A stretch of DNA of 64,000 bases from UBA3210 sp963648895 (lineage in GTDB: Bacteria > Bacillota_I > Bacilli_A > RFN20 > CAG-449), in NCBI GenBank assembly GCA_963648895.1, contig CAVJGK010000001.1, forward strand, positions 52,944-116,943, in the 5' to 3' direction. The notes under the pieces were generated by a model, which was not told the origin of the DNA, made no database searches, and was given only the letters and a program-made list of their open reading frames with translations. Below are positions 24,292-32,448 of the stretch, piece after piece. The translations under genes were made by a program, and so were the position numbers. Positions within the stretch are counted from its first letter, which is position 1. Every line of letters begins with the position of its first letter.

Positions 24292-25006
24292 CTACTTTCT
24301 CCCATTTAATATAATCTATTATAACATCTTTATATGTTGGTTGCGAACCCTTTAAAAATTGTTTTATCTTTCTTTGATACATTGCTTCATTGAATGGATA
24401 ACCTGGTTTTAATGGACGTGTATTATACCACCAAATAGCGCCTTCTCTGATAGAATCGAAATAATATTCTTTTCCTTCGTAATAGCATTTAACTTTTATA
24501 GACCTTGTAGCATATTGTTGATTTTGACCGCATTCACCATTTTCTCTAATCTTGGTACCATAATAGTTTAATCCTTGAGCTTTATTATCTTCTAAACGTT
24601 TTTCTCTAGAATCTTTTATCTTTTGTTTATGCTCTTCGCTAAAACCATTTTCTTTTCTATAATCCGATAAACTTTGCGAAATTTTATCTCGTACCTCTTG
24701 CGAAGCAACTTTTGCATCATGTTTTGCTTTCCACACAGGGTCCCACATAGGATTAACTGGATTATCACTCAAATATCCATAAGCAACTTTGAGCTTAAAA
24801 TTATCTGGGTATTTTTCACAAAGTAATCTATGCGCTTCTACGTGTTCTTCATGAGTCAACCTAATAATATTTTTATCTTTTTGCCGAGATTTACCTTCAC
24901 CACCCATACATTTCGGCACTATATGGTGTCCTTCCCAGTTACATTTTAAATTAGCTCATTGTCCCCGTTCTCTTTTAATACTATTTATGTATTCATCATA
25001 ATTCAT
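24284..25006 (-). CDS. HNH homing endonuclease splitting polA (TGA=Trp17)
   Basis: 240 aa when TGA at 24956-24958 is Trp17 ('RGQWANLKCNWEGHHIV'). The HNH core 'GHHIVPKCMGGEG' is followed by 'NIIRLTHEEHVEAHRLL'; then lysine-rich helices ('KAKHDAKVASQEVRDKISQ', 'FSEEHKQKIKDSR') and a C-terminal HTH-like 'KCYYEGKEYYFDSIREGAIWW'. The GGAGG site for its ATG is made of the last sense codons of the N-terminal polymerase fragment. It ends overlapping the ATG of the middle fragment. Hence it fills the whole gap in the polymerase gene. Confidence 0.88.
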
Positions 25007-25010
25007 TAAG

Positions 25011-26717
25011 TTAAACCTCCAACAAATAATAATTATCTTGCTTTATTATATTTTTAATAGTCTCAACATTATCTTCTGATTCCAGCTTATCACCAACTTT
25101 TAATTGATTTACAAATACCCAACCATTATCAGTTAGTACTTCTTCTGTATCCTCAATCTTATAAGTAGAATCTACGCTTTCTACTTGACGCTCATCTATA
25201 GTTGGTTCAAAAATCATTCTAACTGTTTTATCATGAGATGGAATATTTTGTAAGTTAGGATTTGATGACGCAAATCTTCCTGTAACAGTACCAATAGGGT
25301 CAAATCTACCATGTACTCTGTGATTTTTATCTACGCCCGCAGGAATAGCATCAATGAATGTAGTAATAAGAATGTCTACCGCTCTTTTTTCTTTAATTAA
25401 TTCACAAACTTTAATATGCTCTTCTTCAGCTAATTGGTCTAAGATTTCTTTACCTGTTCCGCGTGGTTTATCCTTATTAACACTTGGTGCTTTAAGAATG
25501 TCATATAAAAATATTGCTAATTGAGTATCTGAATTTAAATCAATAGGATCAGATAATTTTTCTGCGGGAGTTTTACTTGCCCACTTATACCTCTTCTTTA
25601 ATTTTTGGTCATAATAAGGGTATTGCTTTTCAATCTCTGCTTCTGATAATTTAGTCTTCTTTGGAGCATACACGGGTTGTCTAGTGTTTGCTTCAGGAGT
25701 TAACTTCCAATCATCAATTAATTTTTGATTTGCTTTTACTTCTTCATCAATCTCTCTTTGTTTCTCATCAGACTTTGCATGATAAATAGTAGACATCTTA
25801 TCTGCATACTCTGTGTTAACATAAACACCTGCTGTTTCCATATCGACTACAACATCTAAAATTGGGATTTCTACTTTATATAATAAATCTAATAGTTCTT
25901 TATTTTCAGGTCTAGTTAAAATCTCAAATTGATATTCTTGTAATTTAAAAGTATCATAACTATCTGTAGCAGCATATAGTGCAAATAGTTCAGGGTCAAA
26001 CATAGCATAAGGAAAACCTGCAAATAAATGCTCTATGTCGTATCTTTCTTGCGTTGGATCAATATGTAATCTGTATTGTGCTTTTAAACCTTTAAGCTCA
26101 TTTTCATTTATTAGATGTGCACCTACTTGAGTATCCCAATCAACATGTACTCTTGTTCCAGTTGTTTGCTGAAGAACTTCAATATCAAATATTGCGTTAT
26201 GAAATATAGTATAAGTATTACCTAAACGTTTAAGTTGTTCTGCTATTTGTGATTCTGTAAGTTGTCCTTCTACTAAATCACCCATAATAACTTGCTCTTT
26301 ACCTTTTTCATCATATTCAACTGTAAATTTTCTATGATTAACAGGAACATATGCTGCTTTCATGCCTGGAGTATATAAACAAAGACCCATCAATTTACAA
26401 TCTTTAAAAACTTCTAATGTATTATTAGTTTCGGTATCTATTGCAATCTTTCCGTTTTCTAACGCTTTATCAATATACTTTTTATAATCTTCATAAGTTC
26501 TAATTACAATAGTATTTTCGGCATATCTTCCTAAAATCTGATACACTTGTTCCCTAATTAATTGCATCTTATCATAGATAGAAATATAAGAAGATTTTAG
26601 TTTTTGTTGAACTGTTAAATTTTCTAACTTTTTAGGTGCTCTCGCTTTTTTAAGAATAGACTGAGTATCTTCTTCTTTTAAAGTAAATTCTTCACCCCAC
26701 AGAGATAATTGTTCCAT
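25011..26717 (-). CDS. polA: DNA polymerase family A, N-terminal piece (3'-5' exonuclease)
   Basis: 568 aa. Contains the 3'-5' proofreading exonuclease: Exo I 'IAIDTETNN', Exo II 'TIFHNAIFDIEVL' and Exo III 'YAATDSYDTFKLQEY', then the thumb and the palm entry 'VTGRFASSNPNLQNIPSHD'. It diverges after 'RQVESVD', where motif A should begin, into a ~50-residue beta-rich segment 'TEEVLTDNGWVFVNQLKVGD' similar to the first half of a Hint/intein domain, ending 'YYLLEV' and TAA. Motif A resumes in the next polymerase cistron. First gene of the operon behind the 26745-26774 promoter... the ATG is at 26717. Confidence 0.93.
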   Translation of the reverse strand: MEQLSLWGEEFTLKEEDTQSILKKARAPKKLENLTVQQKLKSSYISIYDKMQLIREQVYQILGRYAENTIVIRTYEDYKKYIDKALENGKIAIDTETNNTLEVFKDCKLMGLCLYTPGMKAAYVPVNHRKFTVEYDEKGKEQVIMGDLVEGQLTESQIAEQLKRLGNTYTIFHNAIFDIEVLQQTTGTRVHVDWDTQVGAHLINENELKGLKAQYRLHIDPTQERYDIEHLFAGFPYAMFDPELFALYAATDSYDTFKLQEYQFEILTRPENKELLDLLYKVEIPILDVVVDMETAGVYVNTEYADKMSTIYHAKSDEKQREIDEEVKANQKLIDDWKLTPEANTRQPVYAPKKTKLSEAEIEKQYPYYDQKLKKRYKWASKTPAEKLSDPIDLNSDTQLAIFLYDILKAPSVNKDKPRGTGKEILDQLAEEEHIKVCELIKEKRAVDILITTFIDAIPAGVDKNHRVHGRFDPIGTVTGRFASSNPNLQNIPSHDKTVRMIFEPTIDERQVESVDSTYKIEDTEEVLTDNGWVFVNQLKVGDKLESEDNVETIKNIIKQDNYYLLEV

Positions 26718-26744
26718 AATTAAGCTCCTTTTCTTTACTTTACT

Positions 26745-26774
26745 ATTGTAACATATAAAATAAAAAAAAGAAAC
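26745..26774 (-). promoter_or_regulatory. Promoter for polymerase operon
   Basis: GTTTCT (26769-26774), 18 nt, TACAAT (26745-26750), directly following the terminator T-tract. Confidence 0.6.
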
Positions 26775-26800
26775 TAAAAAAGAGACATTTAAGTCTCTTT
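26773..26800 (-). terminator. Terminator after SSB gene
   Basis: 8-bp stem AAAGAGAC/GTCTCTTT (26779-26786 with 26793-26800), 6-nt loop, followed by T-rich sequence on the minus strand. Confidence 0.85.
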
Positions 26801-27635
26801 AATAAGTAACTCTTCTAACTGGATTTCCTGCGTTAGGAACCGCAGCTGAATAATTTTCAGCAGCGAATACTGGTGAAGTTTGCTCTTCATATGCAGGAAT
26901 TGGTGTTCTAGGCACTTCTTGGTAAACTTCTCCATATTGATTTGCAGTTGCTGTAGAATTAACAGTACTCGTATTTGTAGTAGTATTTGCCAACGGTGCT
27001 TTACCATTAGCGATTAATAATTGATTTGCTAAGTCAGCAACTTCATTATAAGGTTTATCTAAAATAAATTTCATTGGATTGAAATTTTCAAATAGCTTAA
27101 AATCAGCTGGATATGCTTGTTTATTAAAAATAGTAGCATTCTTTATTAGTAAATTATATCTAGTATCTTGTGTTGTTGAACCAATTCTTTCTAAAGTAAA
27201 CACTTGGTCTGCTAGATTTCCGTACTCTGTGTAGCAACTTTTTAATGTGTTTAAGAATCCTGATGGTCTTTCAAATACTACTGAATGAGTTTCTTTTAAT
27301 TGTCCATTTTCATCAACAACATATTTTAAAGCAGGAATAAATACTGTTTGCTTATATCGCTCGCCTGCTGCACACAATGGGCATGCCGCAATAGGATCAT
27401 AAAAACCTCTTAAACAGTTAACTTTTCTAAATTTTCCACCAATATTAATTCCATGAACTGTATATCTAGGTAATTCATCTGGCGAATTAAAAGCAAATCT
27501 AATTAATACTTTTTCCCCTGGATTTAATTTTAGAAATGAAACTGAATTTGTGTGATCATACTTAGTTACTGCACCAGTTGGTTGTGCTTGTCGTTCTGCT
27601 TGCATTTTTAAAAATTCTTCGTGTGTAAATTGCAT
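26799..27635 (-). CDS. Single-stranded DNA-binding protein, gp32-like with Zn site
   Basis: 278 aa. 'LNPGEKVLIRFAF' begins an OB-like core; 'NCLRGFYDPIAACPLCAAGER' supplies Cys residues of the zinc element typical of large phage ssDNA-binding proteins, followed by 'QTVFIPALKYV' strands. The last ~70 residues are a low-complexity Thr/Asn/Ala/Pro linker ending in a short basic tip, whereas most SSBs end acidic. It lies between primase and polymerase genes. The function is inferred from the Zn/OB pattern and context. Confidence 0.78.
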   Translation of the reverse strand: MQFTHEEFLKMQAERQAQPTGAVTKYDHTNSVSFLKLNPGEKVLIRFAFNSPDELPRYTVHGINIGGKFRKVNCLRGFYDPIAACPLCAAGERYKQTVFIPALKYVVDENGQLKETHSVVFERPSGFLNTLKSCYTEYGNLADQVFTLERIGSTTQDTRYNLLIKNATIFNKQAYPADFKLFENFNPMKFILDKPYNEVADLANQLLIANGKAPLANTTTNTSTVNSTATANQYGEVYQEVPRTPIPAYEEQTSPVFAAENYSAAVPNAGNPVRRVTY

Positions 27636-27703
27636 AAAATAAAATTTTCTCCTTAAATAACGTGCATACTACTTTTCGTGGGATGCTACCACTTTATATT
27701 TAC

Positions 27704-27733
27704 ATTATACTATACAACAATTCATTTGTAAAC
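27704..27733 (-). promoter_or_regulatory. Promoter for SSB gene
   Basis: GTTTAC (27728-27733), 18 nt, TATAAT (27704-27709), located over the last codons of the primase gene. Confidence 0.75.
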
Positions 27734-28655
27734 TATCAAATTCCTCTTTTGTAAGGTCTGCCACATCTTTTCCGTTTGGCATAGTAATATCAGTTACAAA
27801 TTTAGAACTGCCTATATATTTTTTAAAACGTTCTGCGCCCGTTCTTCCCGCAGAATCACCATCATAACATAACTTAAAACTTATAATATTAGATTCTCTT
27901 AATTCTTTTAATTGCCCGGGTGTAGTACCTGCGCCTAATAATGCAACTGCAGGATATCCCCAAGACCACAATACTAAACAATTTATTTGTGACTCAACCA
28001 CATATACTTCAGAATAGTTTTGCGCTTTATCTAAAGCGTAAACAATATCTTTATTAGCACCCGCATCAATATAAAATTGTTTGCTATCAACAGATCTTCT
28101 TGTTAAAAATGATAGTTGATGCCTAGTATTATAAACAGGAAATACAATTGACCTCTTGTTTTGGTCATATTTTAAATTAAAATCCTTAATTACTTGGTCT
28201 GAAATCCCACGCTTTGTCATGTATGGGTGATAAGATTCAAATTTATCTAAGATAGATTCATCTAATATTTTAGGTTTTTCTACTATGTTTTCGCTTAAAT
28301 CAATTGGTTTTAGGTTAAATTTGTTATCTATAATAACATCAGCATACTTTGATAACAACCAATGTTGCCCAAATGATTCATTTTTATTAAAACATGCACC
28401 TACGAATTTACTAAATGACCCTTTAAAACCACATGTAAAACAGTGCGCTGTTCCATAAGAAATTTGTTTATTTGGATTTATACTTATAAAACATGAAGGA
28501 TGTGATTCTTGACCATGTGCATGTACAGGGCAGGTAACTTGAATATTGTCACCTGATTTGTGCATATCTTTTAATTTATCAGGATTCTGAGTCTTTACTT
28601 CCTCTAAAATCTGAAAAATATCTTTTTGAATTACTTGGTCATTAATAGTTATCAT
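27705..28655 (-). CDS. dnaG: DNA primase (zinc finger plus TOPRIM)
   Basis: 316 aa from the ATG at 28655, which has an AAGGAAG box; a GTG six codons earlier is less likely. The N-terminal CHC2-type zinc finger reads 'CPVH..CFTCGFKG' (residues ~43-80). The TOPRIM core follows: 'VYVVESQINCLVLWSWG' with the Glu, 'ALLGAGTT' and the acidic 'CYDGDSAGRTGAERF'. It makes RNA primers at the fork with the DnaB-like helicase encoded just upstream, with which it overlaps. Confidence 0.92.
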   Translation of the reverse strand: MITINDQVIQKDIFQILEEVKTQNPDKLKDMHKSGDNIQVTCPVHAHGQESHPSCFISINPNKQISYGTAHCFTCGFKGSFSKFVGACFNKNESFGQHWLLSKYADVIIDNKFNLKPIDLSENIVEKPKILDESILDKFESYHPYMTKRGISDQVIKDFNLKYDQNKRSIVFPVYNTRHQLSFLTRRSVDSKQFYIDAGANKDIVYALDKAQNYSEVYVVESQINCLVLWSWGYPAVALLGAGTTPGQLKELRESNIISFKLCYDGDSAGRTGAERFKKYIGSSKFVTDITMPNGKDVADLTKEEFDSLQMNCCIV

Positions 28656-29943
28656 AAGGATTGCTTCCTTCACTTACTTGTGGTGCATATTGGTATTCAG
28701 CGGGTTCTTCTGCTTGATATCCTGAATTCAAATCATCTTCATCAGGTATATAATTAAAAATACCTTTATCATAATCAACTTCATAAGAAAGCTCATATTT
28801 CTTTGCACCATCTCTTGCTTTTGCAATATTAAATGTCATAATATTATCTTTCTTACTTATAAATAAAACTTCTGTAGCGTCTTGACCAATTCTATCTGAC
28901 AATGATAAATTTTGAGTTCCTGCCATTCCACCTTCTTCTACTGCAGTTCTATTTTGTTGAGATGCAACAACAATAGGAATATGTTTTTGTACCTGTAAAT
29001 TCTTTAACGCTTTACTTATTTCTGCTGCTTGCTCAAATGATTTTGAATAACTTTTAGTACTATCTAATAATGAAATTTGGTCAACAAATAGCATATCTAA
29101 CTCATATTTATCAACAAAAGTTCTTAATGTATCTACTGTTACTTTATCTTCTTTGATCATATCCCGAGTTAAAACAAATAGTTTACCTTTAGAATTTTTT
29201 AAGTTTTCTAAATACATTTTATATTGGTTAGCAATATTCATGCCACCCCGAGAAATGGCAGTGTTAGAAATATGACTAACTAAAGTATCGTAACGACCTG
29301 CAATCTTATTAGCAGTCATTTCACCTTCGTAAAAACCTACTCTTAATCCTTTTTGGACTGCTGCAGTAGCAAATTTAATCATTACTAATGTTTTGCCTAT
29401 GCCTGCTCTAGCTGAAATTACAAAATAAGCATTATCCCTGTCAATTCCACCACCAAATGAATTATCTAGCTCTTTAAAACCAGTGCTTACAAAGTGATCT
29501 TCAAAGTTATTACATTTGTCAACATACTCATTATAACGTGAGATATCTTGAAATATATCAACTGCTTCTAAATTCTTTGAAACTGTAATATTAGCGGCAG
29601 ATTTATTTAAAACATTTATTGCTTCATCTGTTTTACCATTAATTAGTAACTCTCTAATTCTATTAAAGGATTTCGCTAACGCATTGGCATTAAATTCTTT
29701 ATAGAGTTCATTTAGCAAATAATCAATAGACTCATCTACTTCGATGACCTCAAATTCAGGAAATACTTTTAAAAATGTTGTTAAATCAGGTAATTGGTTA
29801 TAAGTATTATAATGATTAACTAAAAATTCAAATTCTGCTTTATATTTAGGAAAATAGGCACTTGTTAATCCTTTAGATAATAATGTATTAGTATCTTTTT
29901 TTGCAATGATTCTATTTATTATCTGTAATTGTATTAATGACAT
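28642..29943 (-). CDS. dnaB: DnaB-like replicative helicase
   Basis: 433 aa RecA-fold hexameric helicase. N-terminal helical domain (residues 1-150), then Walker A 'SARAGIGKTLVMIKFA' near 178-190, 'VGFYEGEMTANKIAGRYD', Walker B 'LFVDQISLLD' near 285 and 'VVASQQNRTAVEEGG' with the DnaB motif 3/4 region, 'NLSLSDRIGQDATEVLFI'. The extreme C-terminus is acidic/Tyr-rich. The start overlaps the loader gene stop by 10 nt. Confidence 0.95.
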   Translation of the reverse strand: MSLIQLQIINRIIAKKDTNTLLSKGLTSAYFPKYKAEFEFLVNHYNTYNQLPDLTTFLKVFPEFEVIEVDESIDYLLNELYKEFNANALAKSFNRIRELLINGKTDEAINVLNKSAANITVSKNLEAVDIFQDISRYNEYVDKCNNFEDHFVSTGFKELDNSFGGGIDRDNAYFVISARAGIGKTLVMIKFATAAVQKGLRVGFYEGEMTANKIAGRYDTLVSHISNTAISRGGMNIANQYKMYLENLKNSKGKLFVLTRDMIKEDKVTVDTLRTFVDKYELDMLFVDQISLLDSTKSYSKSFEQAAEISKALKNLQVQKHIPIVVASQQNRTAVEEGGMAGTQNLSLSDRIGQDATEVLFISKKDNIMTFNIAKARDGAKKYELSYEVDYDKGIFNYIPDEDDLNSGYQAEEPAEYQYAPQVSEGSNPYDNY

Positions 29944-30533
29944 CTAGCGTCTCCTCCTTTGATTTCTTTAGAAATAGAATAGTTAATTACTCTAGAAAAA
30001 ACTCTAGGGTCTAGAATAGATTGTAATTGTTTTGGAGCAAGATTTGAAGTATAAATACTGCTCTTCACATTACTTGTTCTTTCATCAATCCAATAGTATA
30101 AGCTATTCATTTCATAGGGAGATATATCCTTAACACCTAAGTCATCAAAAACTACTAAGTTTGCATGTAAAATTTTCTGCTCAGTATCATGCACTTCATC
30201 TAATAAAGAAGGATTAGAAATAGCTAATTTTTTCTTATTTAAAAAATTACTAACATTAATAAATAATCCTGGACATGCGTTAGCAAACATTACTTTACTA
30301 TTTAAATTAATATATTCTAGTAGAATTTTAGTTGCCCAACTAGTTTTACCATTGCCTGTATGTGCTGAATAAATCAACAAGTTATCTCCATTTGTTACAA
30401 ATTGATTTACGTTTAATTTTATTTGATTTAGTTCTGCAAAAGTTTGTTCATCTTCTGAAGAAGGACTTAATCTATTTTCACTTTGATACCTTTTAGGAAT
30501 ATTTGAATTACGTAAATATGTGTCAATTAGCAT
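29934..30533 (-). CDS. dnaC: DnaC/DnaI-like helicase loader ATPase
   Basis: 199 aa AAA+ protein. Walker A 'SAHTGNGKTSWA' near residue 57, Walker B 'LVVFDDLGV' near 128, sensor region 'SSIYTSNLAP' near 160 and an arginine-finger segment 'FSRVINYS'. It loads the DnaB-like helicase encoded immediately downstream. The promoter at 30560-30589 lies just upstream. Confidence 0.9.
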   Translation of the reverse strand: MLIDTYLRNSNIPKRYQSENRLSPSSEDEQTFAELNQIKLNVNQFVTNGDNLLIYSAHTGNGKTSWATKILLEYINLNSKVMFANACPGLFINVSNFLNKKKLAISNPSLLDEVHDTEQKILHANLVVFDDLGVKDISPYEMNSLYYWIDERTSNVKSSIYTSNLAPKQLQSILDPRVFSRVINYSISKEIKGGDARCH

Positions 30534-30559
30534 AATAACCCTCTTTCTTTCACACTAAT

Positions 30560-30589
30560 ATATTAGCTTATTTATGTCAGAAAGTAAAC
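30560..30589 (-). promoter_or_regulatory. Promoter for helicase loader/helicase/primase operon
   Basis: GTTTAC (30584-30589), 18 nt, TAATAT (30560-30565). Confidence 0.7.
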
Positions 30590-30643
30590 TATCTTTTTAA
30601 ATTTTACCTAAGAAACTATCATAAAACTCCATCATAAGTAAAT

Positions 30644-30720
30644 AAAGGTACCAAATTTGAACGTTTACACTTTTTAAGTATATTTATACTCTTTTTACAA
30701 ATTCTCGAATACGGTACCTT
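30644..30720. repeat. Interrupted inverted repeat in intergenic region
   Basis: 8-bp AAGGTACC/GGTACCTT plus inner 6-bp CAAATT pairing arms at 30645-30659 and 30698-30720, enclosing ~38 nt of AT-rich DNA. Between the initiator and loader genes (203 nt without a gene). It may be an RNA stem or protein-binding site; no function assigned. Confidence 0.45.
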
Positions 30721-30735
30721 AAAACACTTCTGGGA

Positions 30736-31611
30736 CTAATACACTATATCTAATACCTTTGAAGGGTCTCGTTTTTCTGAAACAATACCAAATTCATTAC
30801 TACATCTAGTAACTGTAGTTGTTTTATTTGCTTGTTGTAAATACTCGTCCATCTTATCTCCAAATAAAATAGAGGGTCTTAATAAGCTTACTGTAGTATC
30901 TCCACTTGATAAACGTCTAGGATTAATTCCCCATTCATTATATTTATAATCTATTATCTTAATAAAGTCATTTTCAGTGAATCCTTCTTTTAGTTTAGAA
31001 TAAATCACCTTCTGCAACCCTTTGGAATTTCGGTAGGCAGTTCCGCACACCTCATTGAAGTGCCCTACTACGCGCCCCAGAATTTCCGCATTATTTTTAT
31101 TTTGTGCATATCTATTGATATGCACTTTATTATCTAAAGTATCTATTACCTTAGATGTATCAAGCGCATGCGCTTCTATATTATCTTCTTTAGTATTATT
31201 AGATATATATTCTATATTATTGTGTAAACTATCTTTACATGCATGTAAACTTTCTTTACATTGATGTAAAGTATCTTTACGCTCTTGTAAACTTTCTTTA
31301 CACTCTTCTGTATCATCTTTTTTAGTATTTTTAGTAGGATCATCTGCAAAAACAATATAATATTTGTTATTAGGATATCCTTTTTCTTTTCTAATTAGTC
31401 CCATTTCACAAAGTTGTGCTAAGCAACCACTGACAGATTGTCTAGTACTTTGTGTCCATTCTGCTAAATAAGCGATACTTCCATGATAATTACTTTCTCT
31501 ATCTTGACAAAAACCATAAATAATAGAGTAAATTAAAAGCATATTACCTTTTAGTTGTAATTTGTTTAATACCCAACCAGGTATTACCACATAAGAATCA
31601 TCTCTAATCAT
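30736..31611 (-). CDS. Replication initiator, HTH plus Phg_2220_C-type domain
   Basis: 291 aa. The N-terminal winged-helix part 'YLAEWTQSTRQSVSGCLAQLCEMGLIRKE' is followed by a variable linker with a seven-residue repeat (ECKESL-, ERKDTLH-, QCKESLH-, ACKDSLH-) and a C-terminal domain 'FNEVCGTAYRNSKGLQ..LKEGFTENDFIKIIDYKYNEWG', matching the conserved C-terminal domain of Firmicutes-phage replication proteins. The repeat is encoded by the DNA iterons at 31223-31306, arguing that the initiator binds within its own gene. It lies upstream of the loader and helicase. Confidence 0.85.
   Translation of the reverse strand: MIRDDSYVVIPGWVLNKLQLKGNMLLIYSIIYGFCQDRESNYHGSIAYLAEWTQSTRQSVSGCLAQLCEMGLIRKEKGYPNNKYYIVFADDPTKNTKKDDTEECKESLQERKDTLHQCKESLHACKDSLHNNIEYISNNTKEDNIEAHALDTSKVIDTLDNKVHINRYAQNKNNAEILGRVVGHFNEVCGTAYRNSKGLQKVIYSKLKEGFTENDFIKIIDYKYNEWGINPRRLSSGDTTVSLLRPSILFGDKMDEYLQQANKTTTVTRCSNEFGIVSEKRDPSKVLDIVY
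31223..31306. repeat. Four 21-bp iterons, candidate replication origin
   Basis: Four contiguous 21-bp repeats starting at 31223, 31244, 31265 and 31286 of consensus TGTAAACTTTCTTTACA plus 4 nt; each unit is itself palindromic (TGTAAA..TTTACA). They lie in the linker-coding part of the initiator gene, as in lambda O or other phage initiators whose origin is inside the gene. Confidence 0.75.
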
Positions 31612-32377
31612 TGTTCATAAACTCCTTTGTTCTTAGATTATATAATAATTTTTTTAATTGTACATTTAAATATTTTGAAGACATATTAGCGATATCATTT
31701 AGTGTTTTAATAAATACTTGTTTATCAGCGCCATAATCATGTTTATAGTACTCATAGTCTCTTAGTGAAACATCTCTAATAAAAGCAATTACCTGCTTCT
31801 TATCATAGGTTCTACTATTAGAATAACAGATAGCGTCTAGCATTATTCCTTCTAGATAAGATTCTCCAGTAAAATAAGATGAAATAAAATAATACAACTT
31901 ATCTTGTTTTTCAGTTTCGTGGATATCTACTAACCAACCTTCCCCTGCATCATTATAATCATCTCTATATCCATCTAGACTTAAAGTATTAAAATTAGAT
32001 TGTCTTCTATAAGCATTATATCTAGATAGCATTACGTTTTTTTGTCTTTTTAGCGCCATGTGCATTGCTTTATCTGGACCCTTAGGATCATTATATAAAG
32101 AACTTTTAGGATCTTCCCAAACTCTTTTATCCAAGGTATATTTCATAGCGTCCATTACTACGTCCATACATTCTTCAAAACTTACATGCCTATTACATTG
32201 GTTATATATTCTTCCAGAATGTCCCCAGAAACGACATACAATCGCTGCTATTCAGTTCTCATATTCTGCGTCATTTTCATGCTCTATACAATTAAAAAAG
32301 AGTTCACTATTGGAAAAGTCTTTCCAGTGAACTGCATCCGCATATTGTCTATAGTGTTGATAATTTAATTCTAACAT
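31604..32377 (-). CDS. Possible sigma-factor-like protein (TGA=Trp)
   Basis: 257 aa when TGA at 32252-32254 is Trp42 ('YENWIAAIVCRFWGHSG'). The segment 'SFEECMDVVMDAMKYTLDKRVWEDPKSSLYNDPKGPDKAM' resembles a group of phage proteins annotated as RNA polymerase sigma factor-like, with a region-2-like helix and a C-terminal region that could be region 4-like. Similarity to cellular sigma factors is weak, so the role (late transcription?) is an inference. AAAAGGAG site before ATG 32377; promoter at 32402-32431; overlaps the initiator start by 8 nt. Confidence 0.5.
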
Positions 32378-32401
32378 AAAATTTCTCCTTTTACATTAGA
32401 T

Positions 32402-32431
32402 ATTATAGCACAACAAAAAGGGGTTGTAAAC
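32402..32431 (-). promoter_or_regulatory. Promoter for sigma-like/initiator genes
   Basis: GTTTAC (32426-32431), 18 nt, TATAAT (32402-32407); -35 inside the terminator hairpin. Confidence 0.8.
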
Positions 32432-32448
32432 TAAATTTACATTACCCC
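32412..32448 (-). terminator. Terminator after SNF2 helicase gene
   Basis: GGGG/CCCC closing arms (32420-32423, 32445-32448) with an inner TGTAAA/TTTACA pairing, followed by five T on the minus strand. The -35 of the next promoter is part of the stem. Confidence 0.75.

Noticed and set aside
21838..26717. Group I introns or active inteins as explanation for the split polymerase
   Set aside because: The HNH ORFs fill the gaps completely and no P7-like core as in the capsid introns is seen; intein-like segments lack the splicing blocks B, F and G. A relic remains possible.
26789..27007. 72-aa minus-strand ORF inside the SSB gene
   Set aside because: Different frame of the SSB low-complexity tail; no start signal.
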